A stretch of DNA of 64,000 nucleotides from Ancylostoma caninum (Eukaryota; Nematoda; Chromadorea; Rhabditida; Ancylostomatidae). The DNA lies in the NCBI GenBank assembly GCA_037903475.1, contig JBAJFG010000076.1, positions 558,001-622,000 of the forward strand, given 5' to 3'. The notes below the pieces were generated by a model, which saw nothing but the letters and a program-made list of their open reading frames with translations, searched no databases and was not told the DNA's origin. A program made the translations under genes and the position numbers. Positions 49,118 to 60,819 of the stretch are shown here, piece after piece (the first letter of the stretch is position 1; each line of letters begins with the position of its first letter).

Positions 49118-52100
49118 CCAGTCTGGCCGTCCGGCTGACGCCGGACTTCCAGACTTTTCCTAATTTTCGCTTCGCTCGCATGACTTCATCCCTTCTTCAT
49201 TCAAATAAAGTCACAGCTATTCCACATTTTTGCTATAATGTGTCCCACACCCTTTCCATTGCTTTTTCTCATATAAAAATGCACTTATCAAAGAGGATTA
49301 AACTTCTCAAAGCAATTTTATCATTTGCTCAACTGAAATAGCTTTTTGTAACTATATATAACCGGTTCAACCTGGATTGACCGCAGAAAATGGTCTATCA
49401 TTCTTTGTTTGTTATAACTGGTCAAGTGATAAGAGTCAGTTAGAACATATAAAAGTGGAGGGTGCGGTGTGTTCATAAACAAATGAGAAGAGGAGAACGC
49501 GGGGGAGGACGTAAGGAGGAAGGATTCACACGGATTGCATACTAATCCGCGCAGTGGTCTGACATCTAGTTTTTTTAACGATTGATGTTAGACGCCATCG
49601 AATCGATTTAACAAATATGGACCTAACTCATGACATTTCCCTGAGTAGTGGACACCGGCGCACCCCTCCTGCATCGGTAGCTATATTTTCAGGCGCTCCT
49701 CCACTTTTGAGCGCAGGCGCACCCCTATCACAGCAGTAGACCCGTCTCCCCCCACTTTGGGCGCCAGCGCACACTTGTCACAGCAGTGGACCCGTCTCCC
49801 CCCATTTTAGGCGCCGGCGCACCCTTATCACAGCAGTGGACCCGTCCCCCCACTTTGGGCGCCGTCGCACCCTTATCACAGCAGTGGACCCGTCTCCCCC
49901 CACTTTGGGCGCCGGCGCACCCTTATCACAGCAGTGGACCCGTCTCCCCCCACTTTGGGCGCCGTCGCACCCTTATCACAGCAGTGGACCCGTCTCCCCC
50001 CACTTTGGGCGCCGGCGCACCCTTATCACAGCAGTGGACCCGTCTCCCCCCACTTTGGGCGCCGGCACCCTTATCACAGCAGTGGACCCGTCTCCCCCAC
50101 TTTGGGCGCCGACGCACCCTTATCACAGCAGTGGACCCGTCTCCCCCACTTTGGGCGCCGGCGACCCGTGCACCCTTATCACAACAGTGGACCCGTCTCC
50201 CCCACTTTGGGCGCCGGTGCACCCTATTCATGGACCCGTCTCCTCCCACTTTGGGCGCATCACAGCAGTGGACCCGTCTCCCCCACTTTGGGCGCCGGCG
50301 CACCCTTATCACAGCAGTGGACCCGTCTCCCCCACTTTGGGCGCCGGCGCATCTACCACAGCAGTGGACCCGTCTCCCCCCACTTTGGGCGCCGGCGCAC
50401 CCTTATCACAGCAGTGGACCCGTCTCCCCCACTTTGGGCGCCGGTGCACCCTATTCACAGCAGTGGACCCGTCTCCCCCCACTTTGGGCGAAGGTGCACC
50501 CTTATCACAGCAGTGGACCCGTCTCCCCCCACTTTGGGCGCCGGCGCACTTACCACAGCAGTGGACCCATCTCCCCTCCCCCCTTTGGGCGCCGGTGCAC
50601 CCTTATCACAGCAGTGGACCCGTCTCCCCCTACTTTGGGCGCCGGCGGAGCCTTATCACAGCAGTGGACCCGTCTTCCCCACTTTGGGCGCCGGCGCATC
50701 TACCACAGCAGTGGACCCCGCACCCTTATCACAGCAGTGGACCCGTCTCTCCCCACTTTTGGCGTCAGCGCACACCTGTCACAGCAGTGGACCCGTCTCC
50801 CCCCACTTTGGCGCCGGCGCACGCAGTGGACCCGTCTACCCTCACTTTGGGTCGGGCGCCGGTGCACCCTTATCACAGCAGTGGACCCGTCTCCCCCCAC
50901 TTTGGGCGCCGGTGCACCCTTATCACAGCAGTGGACCCGTCTCCCCTACTTTGGGCGCCGGCGCATTTATCACAGCAGTGGACCCGTATACCCACACTTT
51001 GGGCGCCGGCGCACTTACCACAGCAGTGGACCCGTCTCCCCCCACTTTGGGCGCCGGCAGTGGACCCGTCTCCCCCACTTTGGGCGCCGGTGCACCCTTA
51101 TCACAGCAGTGGACCCGTCTCCCCCCACTTTGGGCGCCGACACACCCTTATCACAGCAGTGGACCCGTCTCCCCCACTTTGGGCGCCGGCGCACCCTTAT
51201 CACAGCAGTGGACCCGTCTCCCCCCACTTTGGGCGCCGGCGCACCCTTATCACAGCAGTGGACCCGTCTCCCCCACTTTGGGTGCCGACGCACCCTCATC
51301 ACAGCAGTGGACCCGTCTCCCCCACTTTGGGCGCCATCGCACCCTTATCACAGCAGTGGACCCGTCTCCCCCCACTTTGGGCGCCGGCGCACCCTTATCA
51401 CAGCAGTGGACCCGTCTCCCCCCACTTTGGGCGCCGGTGCACCCTTATCACAGCAGTGGACCCGTCTCCCCCACTTTGGGCGCCGGTGCACCCTTATCAC
51501 AGCAGTGGACCCGTCTCCCCCACTTTGGGCGCCGGCGCACCCTTATCACAGCAGTGGACCCGTCTCCCCCCACTTTGGGCGCCGGCGCACTTACCACAGC
51601 AGTGGACCCATCTCCCCTCCCCCCTTTGGGCGCCGGTGCACCCTTATCACAGCAGTGGACCCGTCTCCCCCTACTTTGGGCGCCGGCGGAGCCTTATCAC
51701 AGCAGTGGACCCGTCTTCCCCACTTTGGGCGCCGGCGCATCTACCACAGCAGTGGACCCCTCTCCCCCCACGTTGGGCGCCGGCCCACCCTTATCACAGC
51801 AGTGGACCCGTCTCTCCCCACTTTTGGCGTCAGCGCACACCTGTCACAGCAGTGGACCCGTCTACCCCCCACTTTGGGCGCCGGCGCACTTACCACAGCA
51901 GTGGACCCGTCTCCCCCACTTTGGGCGCCGGCGCACTTACCACAGCAGTGGACCCGTCTCCCCCCACTTTGGGCGCCGGTGCACCCTTATCACAGCAGTG
52001 GACCCGTCTCCCCCCACTTTGGGCGCCGACACACCCTTATCACAGCAGTGGACCCGTCTCCCCCACTTTGGGTGCCGGCGCACCCTTATCACAGCAGTGG

Positions 52101-52376
52101 ACCCGTCTCCCCCACTTTGGGCGCCGGCGCACCCTTATCACAGCAGTGGACCCGTCTCCCCCACTTTGGGTGCCGGCGCACCCTTATCACAGCAGTGGAC
52201 CCGTCTCCCCCACTTTGGGCGCCGGCGCACCGTTATCACAGCAGTGGACCCGTCTCCCCCACTTTGGGCGCCGGCGCACCCTTCATGTAACGGTGGAGCG
52301 GTCGGCATCACTCTAAGCCACGCCCTCGAATTTCGTTCTACACACACACACGTGACACACAAAGTAAGCCCGTTAT
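49118..52376. mobile_element. 3.26-kb insertion of unknown type, mostly minisatellite, with 9-bp target duplication
   Basis: The left end starts CCAGTCTGGCCGTCCGG. The right end carries CTACACACACACACGTG and finishes AAGTAAGCCCGTTAT. There are no matching terminal inverted repeats and no coding region. The CA-rich tail and the short unique head recall a LINE-dependent (SINE-like) element, and a 9-bp duplication is also the size made by Mutator-type transposases. The class stays open. About 2.6 kb of its length is the 50-bp array. Confidence 0.75.
49700..52283. repeat. ~50-bp GC-rich minisatellite, about 50 units
   Basis: The unit has three parts: TATCACAGCAGTGGACCCGT, CTCCCCCCACTTTGGGCGCC and GGCGCACCCT. 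Unit length varies (49-51 bp, with shorter deleted units). Variants such as ACCCATCTCCCCTCCCCCC and GTCAGCGCACACCTGTC recur at an offset of about 1,040-1,064 bp (50.54-50.80 versus 51.58-51.85 kb), so a block of units has been duplicated. The unit lacks stops in all three plus frames, which creates three apparent 800-residue frames that are not genes. Confidence 0.95.
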
Positions 52377-52385
52377 TATAAGTCA
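52377..52385. repeat. 9-bp target-site duplication, right copy
   Basis: Second perfect copy of TATAAGTCA, marking the right edge of the minisatellite-bearing insertion. Confidence 0.85.
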
Positions 52386-53060
52386 TGATTGATCGACTCG
52401 TAATTTTGGAAAAGACTCCACCAGTCAACTCAACTAAGATGTGCGGACATACCGAGGTAATCAGCATTGTGGAAATCTGGCAGGGGGAGGTAACTGGCAG
52501 TAATGGGTTCATATGCAATACTGAAGGATATTGTGTTGTGGTCAGAGGAACCGAAAGGTGGCAGGATCCGAATGTTTTTGATAAAGCATGACGAACTCAA
52601 AATGAGGTCAAGTATTGAAGAGTCCCTTGTGGGTTTCCTTACATGCTGGGTTAGACCACAGCTCGCAAAAAAGTCAGCAAATCTGTTCAGTCAGCAAAAC
52701 TCTCATCCCAGGAATGTTGTCGTTTACACATGAAGTTCCGCATTCATTGAAGTCGCCAAGAACCAGCAACCTTGGCGTCGTCGAGCAAAAATCATTCAAC
52801 ACATCTATTACATCATTTTAGAACTGAGGGAAGCGGAACTTGTCTCAGAGTGAGAGTGTTTTTAGCTATGCAAGATACTCCACCTCCCTTCCTGTCTTTA
52901 CGGTCACAGCGGTACAAGTGGTAGGGCAAGTTACCTAATATTTCGGCATTCGAAAATTTTGGCGAGAGCCAAGTTTCTGTCAGAAAGAGGATGTCGAGAT
53001 CATGTGTGGAAATAAAAAATCAAAGAAGGTGAATTTTATTTGCTAGGCTTTTAACATTAC
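52377..53060 (-). pseudogene. LINE ORF2 AP-type endonuclease, degenerate
   Basis: The minus strand reads DLDILFLTETWL, RCDRKDRKGGGVSCIA, LVLGDFNECG and FGSSDHNTISF: the catalytic ETW, GDFN and SDH motifs of an apurinic-type endonuclease. A stop after PSVLK, a stop near the start (HLL-stop-FF) and at least two frame changes show decay. The reading continues to NYESINHD at the insertion site. Confidence 0.85.
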
Positions 53061-53099
53061 AAAGAAAACATTTTATACCCTGAAGAGAACCGTGTGAAC

Positions 53100-53791
53100 T
53101 TACACGTTTCCCGGGTGAGATTTCGCGGGAAGTTCTGAGACCTGCTTCAATTCGCCACGGTATACGACCCATTCTCTACGGCCCAGACCCTTGTTCCGAT
53201 CCCGGGCTTCCTGTCTCAGTTCGAATTCGCGCCTGCGCTCGTCGGCTGTCATGCTTCTACGCACGAAAATTCCACTGAATCCCATCGCAGGCGGTGAGCA
53301 TTCGCAAGGGCGGTAGACCAGTGGGATTTCGAGGGTAGGACCACTTTAACCATACGAGGTCGACGCTCATCACGTTTACCGAGACGGTATATTTCAATGG
53401 GAGCGCAATCAACAGTCAGTGCTTCAAGAACATTGCATACTTTTTTCTCTAGGTCCATCTGCTTGCTCATAAGTTTGAGGCCACTATCAGGTTCGGAGAT
53501 GCCAGAGATCACCAAGCTTCGGCCTCGCTTTTCAGCTTCTACATAGTCGACAGTCTCTTTCTGGATCCTCTCTAGACGTTTGCTCAGCAAAGCCTGCATC
53601 AACTGATCTATAATCGGATCTTTGTTGCGAGCGATAACTTCCTCCATGATCTCAGATTCAGAGAGTTTCGAGAAATCGCTGCTGATAGTATCAGAAGCCT
53701 GAGATGTACCAATTTCCACATTATTAACTTCTTGTGAGCTAGCTGCGGAGGTACCACGCTTTTTGTTCCTACGCTGTGTTTGCTGTGACAT
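53100..53791 (-). pseudogene. LINE ORF1 (nucleic-acid-binding protein), frameshifted
   Basis: It starts MSQQTQRRNKKRG (basic N-terminus), followed by a helical acidic segment and an RRM-like part with RSLVISGISEPDSG, APIEIYRLGKRDERRPRMVKV. Near 53255 the frame changes. The continuation reads IFVRRSMTADERRREFELRQ and REWVVYRGELKQV in another frame and ends at 53100. The C-terminal ELRQEARDRN...WVVYRG pattern is common in ORF1 proteins of such elements. Confidence 0.8.
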
Positions 53792-53880
53792 ATTGGCAGA
53801 TCAAACGGGAAATTCAATGGCAGCACGGTGAAAAAGTACCCACAGATAAACAAATTAGCAATTAACAGCGAAAAAAAATC

Positions 53881-56142
53881 TTCTAGGTGAGGTTATAAAT
53901 AGGAATCAGCAAGATCGTTTGACGGAGAAAACGAAGCGGCAAAAGCGATTAAGATTTTACACAAAAACCAGCAAACTAAGCGAGGAACAAGAGCGAGGAA
54001 CTGAAACGCCGCCGCTCAGGACCGTTGAACAATGTTGTTGTACAAAATCAAACGAGGGTATCATTTGAAAATGGATGCTCTTTGCGTGGATGTAGTCGAT
54101 TTGCATCGAGTGGCTTCCACTGTGGAATTTGATTAAGTGTTCATCCTTCATCTTAAAAATTTATCCATTACATACAACTTAGCAGTTTCGAGGGGGTCAG
54201 CAAGCATTGCTTCTTCCTCCTTCTGTACGCCATAGCTCTGTACTTAGACAAAAATATCAGGACATGCGGAGGACAATACCCCTTATTTCTTAAGGAGATT
54301 TATTGGTCATGCGGTGACCGCCTGCATTGAAATATGCGGCGGAGGTAGTGAGGGGTGCGATCTAGTCGCGAAAAACCATCGGGACTTGCGGAGGATGTAG
54401 TTGGAGGTGACATGCATCCAAACTTTGACAAAAGCCTCGGATAGGTGCGGAGGAACATGGAAGGTAATCCGAGAATCTCACTAGGTCATAAATCACAGAG
54501 CAGTGAGATCTGCCTATTTTCCCACTACTTTTGTCCTGCACTCCATCCTTCTCGTATAATAACGTATAATACTCTTTTTATAGTCATACTTCTAGAAATT
54601 TCTCTCATAATAATAATTATTGAGTTTCTTATTGTCATATTCACTGTAAAAATGACATTCGCGCTCTCAACTCTGTGTGTGCCCTAACGGCAACAGAGTA
54701 TTACCTCAAAAATCGCTTCCTAGATTTTTATGGTGAGAAAGTCAGTGTGAACTGGCGTGGACGGTGGTATACATGACAGACCTCAAAAAGGGTGACGCTG
54801 TTCTTTAAAGGCTGCTCGAGTCGAAATCCTCGACTCGGACCTGAGCTGCGAACCCTAAAGTAGGCGTCGCGCACATCACGAATCTGCAAGGAACACACAC
54901 AGCAACGCCTCACCTGCAGAAAACGGCGAACTGCCTTCGCGTGTCGGTCGTCCAGTGCTTCGGAGGGCCCAACGCGCCAGCTCACGCATTTAACTCATGC
55001 GGGCTGCTACCGATTGCTGTCTCCGTGCTGGGATCCATTTGCGCACGCACGGCGCCGCCGGAATACTCGTCCGCGCACGATGGTTTCGACGGGTGCTGCC
55101 TTTAAGAAGCCACGGCTGAATCAGCACTCCCTTATGTTGCTCGGAGAAATTACGGGTCACCAGAACTGACTCAAACCTCAGATGTTGCCCATACGGACTC
55201 CAGGCCTCACTGTTTCCAGACCAGACTACGGTTCAGTGGATGACAAACTCATTACTACATTAATCTTGCGAGTTTTTCGGTTTTTGAAACCAAATTCCTG
55301 AAAAAAAAAGTAAAGTTAAATGAAAAGCTGAAGTTGGCCTGAAACGGAAGACGGAAACCTCCGCAAACTCCTGGTTGCAACCCCAGCGTTTTTCCTGCAC
55401 ACTCTTATTTTGCTTCAACCGCGCGCAAGACAGAACGTGAATGGCTGCAGGGCTCGATATCAAAATAGCCTCAGCTAGTGACAGTGGCTACCGTTATGTG
55501 AAGCTTTTAGATGACAACCTCAGGGTGTAGGGGGGCATAAGGAAGGTGCGAGAACTATCCGAGATCCGAGATATGTATATATCCTGACCGCCACCCTTTA
55601 CAACGTGTTAGGCACTCCACTTGATATATCGTTAGAACTTCAACAACATCCACATAGGTACGCGCTTTTCTAAACAGGATCTTCCGCTTTTACAAACCTT
55701 CATAATGTCCAGTAGTTAGAACGAGAAAAGGTGCCACAATTTTAGTGGTAGGAAAACGGAAGCAACAATAACTCTTGTTTTGCTATGTGTTTTGCTCCAA
55801 CTTCTAATCTAACACGCTGTATCTCTATTATAATTACACTGCAATTTGAGCTTGAAGTAGCTGAAAACATATTAATTAGCAGATTCATGTGTAGAGCTAC
55901 AGAACGTGTAGTCATGCGACATCGATGTATTCAAGTTCATTGATCTATGTCTAATTCAGGATCCTTGTCGCTGTAGCGATTCAGATGTTGTGCAGTTGTG
56001 CGAAATGAACAGTGTACACATTGAAGCAGTAAATCCACGTTGTCTCCGTTTCTAATTCATGTGTTCCTAGATCTTCATTTATATCTCTGCTATTCATGTC
56101 AATTTATGTCTATCCCGATTTATTATTCCTTCTCTGACTCAG
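53881..56142. other. Intergenic between the LINE and the receptor gene
   Basis: Contains the presumed 5' UTR of the LINE (to about 54020), an AT-rich stretch and GC-richer DNA around 54830-55100. No coding exon was recognised. Confidence 0.5.
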
Positions 56143-59100
56143 ATGAATAACGATGCAGCCACCGGGAGCCTAAGAAGGGAGGAAAACCTCGCTGGTGCTA
56201 TCATGATTGTGGTGAAATTTTTCATATTTATGACATATTTGTAAGATGTCCGCTTTCCTAGCTGCATCGAGATTATTTATGTTTTTTTAGCTAGGGACGA
56301 CGGGCTTTATAATCAGCATCACCGTTATTATACAGATCGTACGAACTCCATTGTTTCACAACGCATTCGGCTATGTTTGCATCTCAAACCTATTTGCTGA
56401 TATTGTTGAACTATTGATTAATGTCCTCTGGACTGGACCTGCAACAATTATGTGAGTACAATGCATAGATTCCCCGACCATGTTGGAATGGATACTTGAG
56501 GTTTGTAGAAATCAAATTGATTTAGGCAGCTCGATGAATCTGTAACACGCTCCTTTATCGGAGCTAGGGTCGGTCAGCTTACCATTTTCTTCTGGTTCGC
56601 CGTCATTTATAGCCACCTGCAAATAGCTATAAATCGGTTGATCGCCATCGCATTGCCTTTGAGATACAAGTAAATGAAAAAGTTTTTTATAAACAATTTT
56701 TCTATCTTATATTTTTGTGATTTATGTCAAGTCATGGGAGTCACTAATTTCTAGAAAACAATTAATTGGTAATTTTCGTAAATAAGTTGGTTCCTTATTC
56801 CATGTACTTGTAACGAGCAGTACCTTGTGCCGGAATTCCGCTAGCCAACAAAGGCTTTTCCGTGGAAACGTATAATGGTTTTACTCCGGAATATCTTCGT
56901 CTGGTTGTTTTCGGATTGAGAAAGATCCGGTATCTACTATCTTACTTCCTCTTAGTTTGCAGATCATGTATATGTGTACGCGTGTGCACGAGAACCAGCC
57001 ATTGTCATTAAAAGCTTCTGATACAATTGTGTTTAGTGCATCGAGTCATGTACAAAGATGTGGCGAATTTTATATTTTACCTTGATTTACAGGTGTCGCG
57101 GGCTACTTTTGTCATGCTCAGACATGTTCAGTTTTTCAATAACCGATTGTTGTTTACACCCCAGTTGGGATGAGTGATATTGGCCTGTGATTAAGAGACC
57201 GTATAAAAAGGGAGGGGTGGGTAGGATGCCGTTAGAAGGAAGAGTATGAGCCGGGTGGACGAAGAATATTACGGAAGAGGGTTGCGGCGGCACAGGCCTC
57301 CTTAATGAAATGGTAGGAGACGGGCTACTGCTATGGCAGCGATGCGATGGCGTCCAGTAATAGGCAAATGTCACTGGACGAGTCCACAACTTCGAGAGTG
57401 GTGCGCCCACTCTCAACAGAGGAGAATATACACGATGCGGTGCGATGAATGCGATGCGAGCGAAGCGAGCCCAAAAGAGTCCGGCTCGCATCATCGGACT
57501 CATTGGCGTCATTAAATGGTGTTACTTCCTTGTCAATGCACGCATTCGCGCAAAGAAATTAAAGCGTTGATAGGCAAGTTGAACTGGATGACAGAGTGGA
57601 TGAGAACCAATGAGACGGATATGCTCCCATGGCTGTTTTTCCACTCACATCTGAGTATTAATATGGCAACTAAGTGCTTGGGCGTGACGATATGCAATCA
57701 AGACAAGTAGCCATCCAAACCATGAGTAATTTGAATATGTAGTTCTTTCCCATTTTTGTGACAGCTTCTCTACCCGCTGTGACCAGGTTTCGGGCCGATC
57801 TCGTTCATAGAAATGCATGAGACGTGTTTAGAGATTAACAAACTCTACAAGTTGTTGCTTTTCTAATAGATGATTTAGTCATCAGAGCAAGTATTATTTA
57901 ATTGGTGCAATAACTGCTTAAACAGAAAATCTATAGGGAACTCCCCGGCCTCTGACTGTTTCGTTTGCAATAAATCAGTAGGGTCTTCAAAAGCGCGGTC
58001 ATCATTTAACCTCGATTACGTCTTTTTCGCTTTGCTAGGTGTGCTCCCTATAAGATTTTTTCTTTGAAAAGAGGAGAAGGTATACTCTGCTAAACTATGG
58101 CAGATGTCCATCATCCTCCTAGATGTTCGAGCAAATCAGCTCACAATATTCTCGTCTGCGTTCCTAAGCACAGTCTCGTATTTTTTTCCTTCGAAGTCAA
58201 TTCTCCATAACAGAGCTTCTTCTGAGCAGTGACATTCACTTCTCCTTTAATGGGAGTTTATAAGCTACTACTGTGAATACATTATTCTTTGTTGCACAAA
58301 AGGATTGCTACCATAAAAACTTAAGAATTTTCCTCTGGCAAGCTACAAAACTTTTGTCATTCACTGATAGCACTGAAGAAATAATTCTAACAAGATGGAT
58401 CCTGCGCAGGATACAGGAATTTAGAGGGCCACGCGCAGCGCCATCTGCTATCATAAGATGCAAAAATAAGGCAAAAATCTACATGTCAAAAATTGGCAAA
58501 ATTTGTGAAAGCAAGCCCAAGGACTTAGTTGCCATATTAATATCTTTTATGCTAGCAATGGTTGCCAATCACTGTTCATTCTTCTCTTTAGTGAATTCTT
58601 CATGGGGCGAAAAGTTGTTTACTTCATCAGCAGTTTTTGGATTCTTTCGTTCGTCCACTCTTTGATCTATTCTTGGCGTGAGTTACTTGCTTTCATTTAC
58701 AATATGCAATAATATGATACGAACTGCGTCTTCCATGCTTTTCCACTTACATTCTGTTTGTGCGCAACCACAGTATCTGAATAAATTAGAACGCTCACAC
58801 CCTTTTTTTTGGATATCTGCTCTGTTTGGTTCGACGCTTCTTTATTCGTGTGGACATACCCTCCTGGAACTTGCGCAGCCGGTGCAATGTTTTACTTAAC
58901 TTTGTTCCATGGAATAACCATGTCTTTGCTGATATTTTCAATTAACACGGTGACATTCATATGTATATGGAAGAAACTGAAGGTGAGTTAGGTTGTCGTC
59001 AGGTTTTCATCAGTTACGTGGTATCCAGAAGTTTTTGCTCATAACAATGTTTCTGTCAACTCTGCAGATGGAGTTCAGATACAGAGGGAAGGAAATGGCT

Positions 59101-59712
59101 CACAATCGGAGCAACAGATGTCATTTCTAAGGAGAAACATCCGATTTTACGTGCAGGTACCTTGTCACAGTAAAATTGAAGTCCTATTAACATGCCTTTT
59201 CAGTAGATGCGAGATGGGACATGGTATATATTTAAAGATTTTGAAGACAAAATCGAAGGAACACATCTGAAATCTTTCATTTTTTGCATCTCTACAGTCT
59301 CTACATTAGGCAAGAAGCGCACGTAGTGACGTAGTAACTCCGTGTTTCATTCAATATTGATTCCGATCATAGCACAACACATAAGAAGAACATTTTTTGT
59401 GTTAATACCGAACTTTCAGGGCTGTGTGAGCTCAGCAATAATGATTCTGACGATCATCTCATTCCACATGTTTCCTTTTTTGGCCAGCACAAGAATGCAG
59501 GGGTTCATAGTTACGACATTGAGCATGGAAATAACCCATATGAGTGATGGGTATGATGCTTCACATTCCTGTAATGATTTCACAACTTTGGAACCGAGGT
59601 TTATTGCAGTATCATACTCGTTGCCTTCAACAAACCTCTCCGTAATATATGTTCCCAACCACGATTCCTTTTTAAGAAGATCCAGGTATCACTTCAAACA
59701 GCATTCACATAA
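56143..59712 (+). CDS. srx-like 7-transmembrane chemoreceptor, 8 exons (one junction unresolved)
   Basis: Serpentine receptor of the nematode-expanded srx-like group, expected in chemosensory membranes. Exons: 56143-56208, 56291-56451, 56526-56669, 58592-58677, about 58810-58982, 59079-59156, 59420-59550, 59610-59712; about 291 aa. Visible segments: TM1 AGAIMI/LGTTGFIISITVII; TM2 FGYVCISNLFADIVELLINV; TM3 TIFFWFAVIYSHLQIAINRL with the NRLIAIALPLRY loop; TM4 VVYFISSFWILSFVHSLIY; TM5 FYLTLFHGITMSLLIFSINT; TM6 AIMILTIISFHMFPFLA; TM7 MEITHMSDGIILVAFNKPLR. Odd points: the first donor (ATT|GTGGTG) is weak, and exon 5 follows a T8 tract without an AG. An extra T, with the acceptor at 58790, would restore the frame. 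It is therefore either an intact gene with a sequence error or a young pseudogene. The 1.9-kb third intron holds a 57.1-57.5 kb frame of no known family. Confidence 0.75.
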
Positions 59713-59873
59713 TTGAATCTTACCACATCGACTTCTGTTCGATTTTTGAAATGTCTGCTTAGCCTTGAACGGAAGTGGAATTAAGTTGATTTCTGTTGTT
59801 GTTTATTTGGTTTTCAGGAAGATAAATTGTTGAAGACACCACGGCATTGATGAAGATGTAAATGAGCACTGCA

Positions 59874-60460
59874 GTTTTTGTCATGGTCAGGGTCAAACGT
59901 TCGATGGGAATTTCCCATGAGGGGGTCGTATGGGAGGGGCTGGGAAGGGAGTGTTGTCGTATTGCAGAGGTGTGAGTGGGGTACGTAGAGGGGTGGCTTG
60001 ACCATTGAATGTAAATTCACGATTGTTTTATGACATGACAAAGGACGATCCGCTGCAGAATGACCACGTCATATCGAGTTAAAGCAGGACTAGTTGGCAG
60101 CGTATGAGAGAAATAGGCTGCAGCGCACCGCGATTCCCGGCGCCTTCGATAAACTTTTGCAGGGGTGGGAATCCTTCCAGAATCAAATGGGGGGGGGGGG
60201 GTAAAGAGGGTGGAAATATTAAAAAACAGAGTGTGGGTAGCGAGATCAATCGATTGCACATGCGAGGATTCGCCTGCAGGGCCCATCAGAACGTGGAAAA
60301 GTAGGGTGACCTAGACCTCGTGCTGAAGTCCTCTGACTCGAAATCAGCAAATGCTTTTCTATGTATCCATAGAGAACAACCAGCTCTACCTTTTCTCAGA
60401 GTTTTAGTTTTCTAGAGCTTCATAGGCTTTTGGGAGCTCGATGGGAAATTTTTCAATTTT
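59874..60460 (+). repeat. tRNA-box-containing dispersed repeat, plus-strand copy
   Basis: Starts near CATGGTCAGGGTCAAACG and ends near GGGAGCTCGATGGGAAATTT. Diverged reverse-complement copies of the same landmarks fill 63340-64000. It contains GATTCCCGGCGCCTTCG, the 3' half of a tRNA-like T-arm and acceptor, and a G13 run. A tRNA-derived SINE is the likeliest identity. The A-box half is deleted here. Confidence 0.65.
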
Positions 60461-60819
60461 TCGGGTCTCCGAGGGAAAATTTCCCATCTCACTCACGCAA
60501 GCAGGAGCAATTATTGGATTGCGATAATGGGGATGAAGAATCAGTGCTTGGAGCTCTATTACGTGAAGGTAGTGAAATTTCGGTAAAAGGCAAACTCGAA
60601 GCGGGAGCTGAAGAAGTGAAAATCTCGCAATTTGAACAGACTAGCGCCCCTTCGGGACGCTAGAAAGTGGGGTGGGGCAGCCACTTGGGACATGTGCAAA
60701 CGCTTCACACTTGCCAAATCTCTAGAAAATTAATAGAAAAGCAGAACCAGTTTTCGAATAGGTCCAAACATGAAGTAATCCTTATGAGTTGAGTATGAGA
60801 ATGAGAAGTTCGTTCTCCA

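Larger units (their letters stand above)
46780..53880 (-). mobile_element. CR1/Jockey-type non-LTR retrotransposon, decayed and split by an insertion
   Basis: Read on the minus strand, the order is ORF1 (53791-53100), AP endonuclease (about 53060-52377), reverse transcriptase (49117-47596) and C-terminal domain (47599-47084), followed by a 3' tail to about 46780 ending in a short A run. Frameshifts in ORF1, at the endonuclease, and between the RT and C-terminal domains, plus stops in the endonuclease, make it non-functional. Outer boundaries are estimated. A 3.26-kb element interrupts it between endonuclease and RT. Confidence 0.88.

Noticed and set aside
49700..52283. CRISPR-like array
   Set aside because: The repeats are contiguous variants of one 50-bp unit with no unique spacers, in a eukaryotic retroelement context.
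49786..52381. Three overlapping 815-834 residue plus-strand frames that look like repeat proteins
   Set aside because: They are the same 50-bp DNA minisatellite read in three frames. The unit simply contains no stop codons, and there is no start context or splice evidence.
57087..57512. 141-codon minus frame within the receptor intron
   Set aside because: Low-complexity and partly similar to minisatellite translation; no domain.
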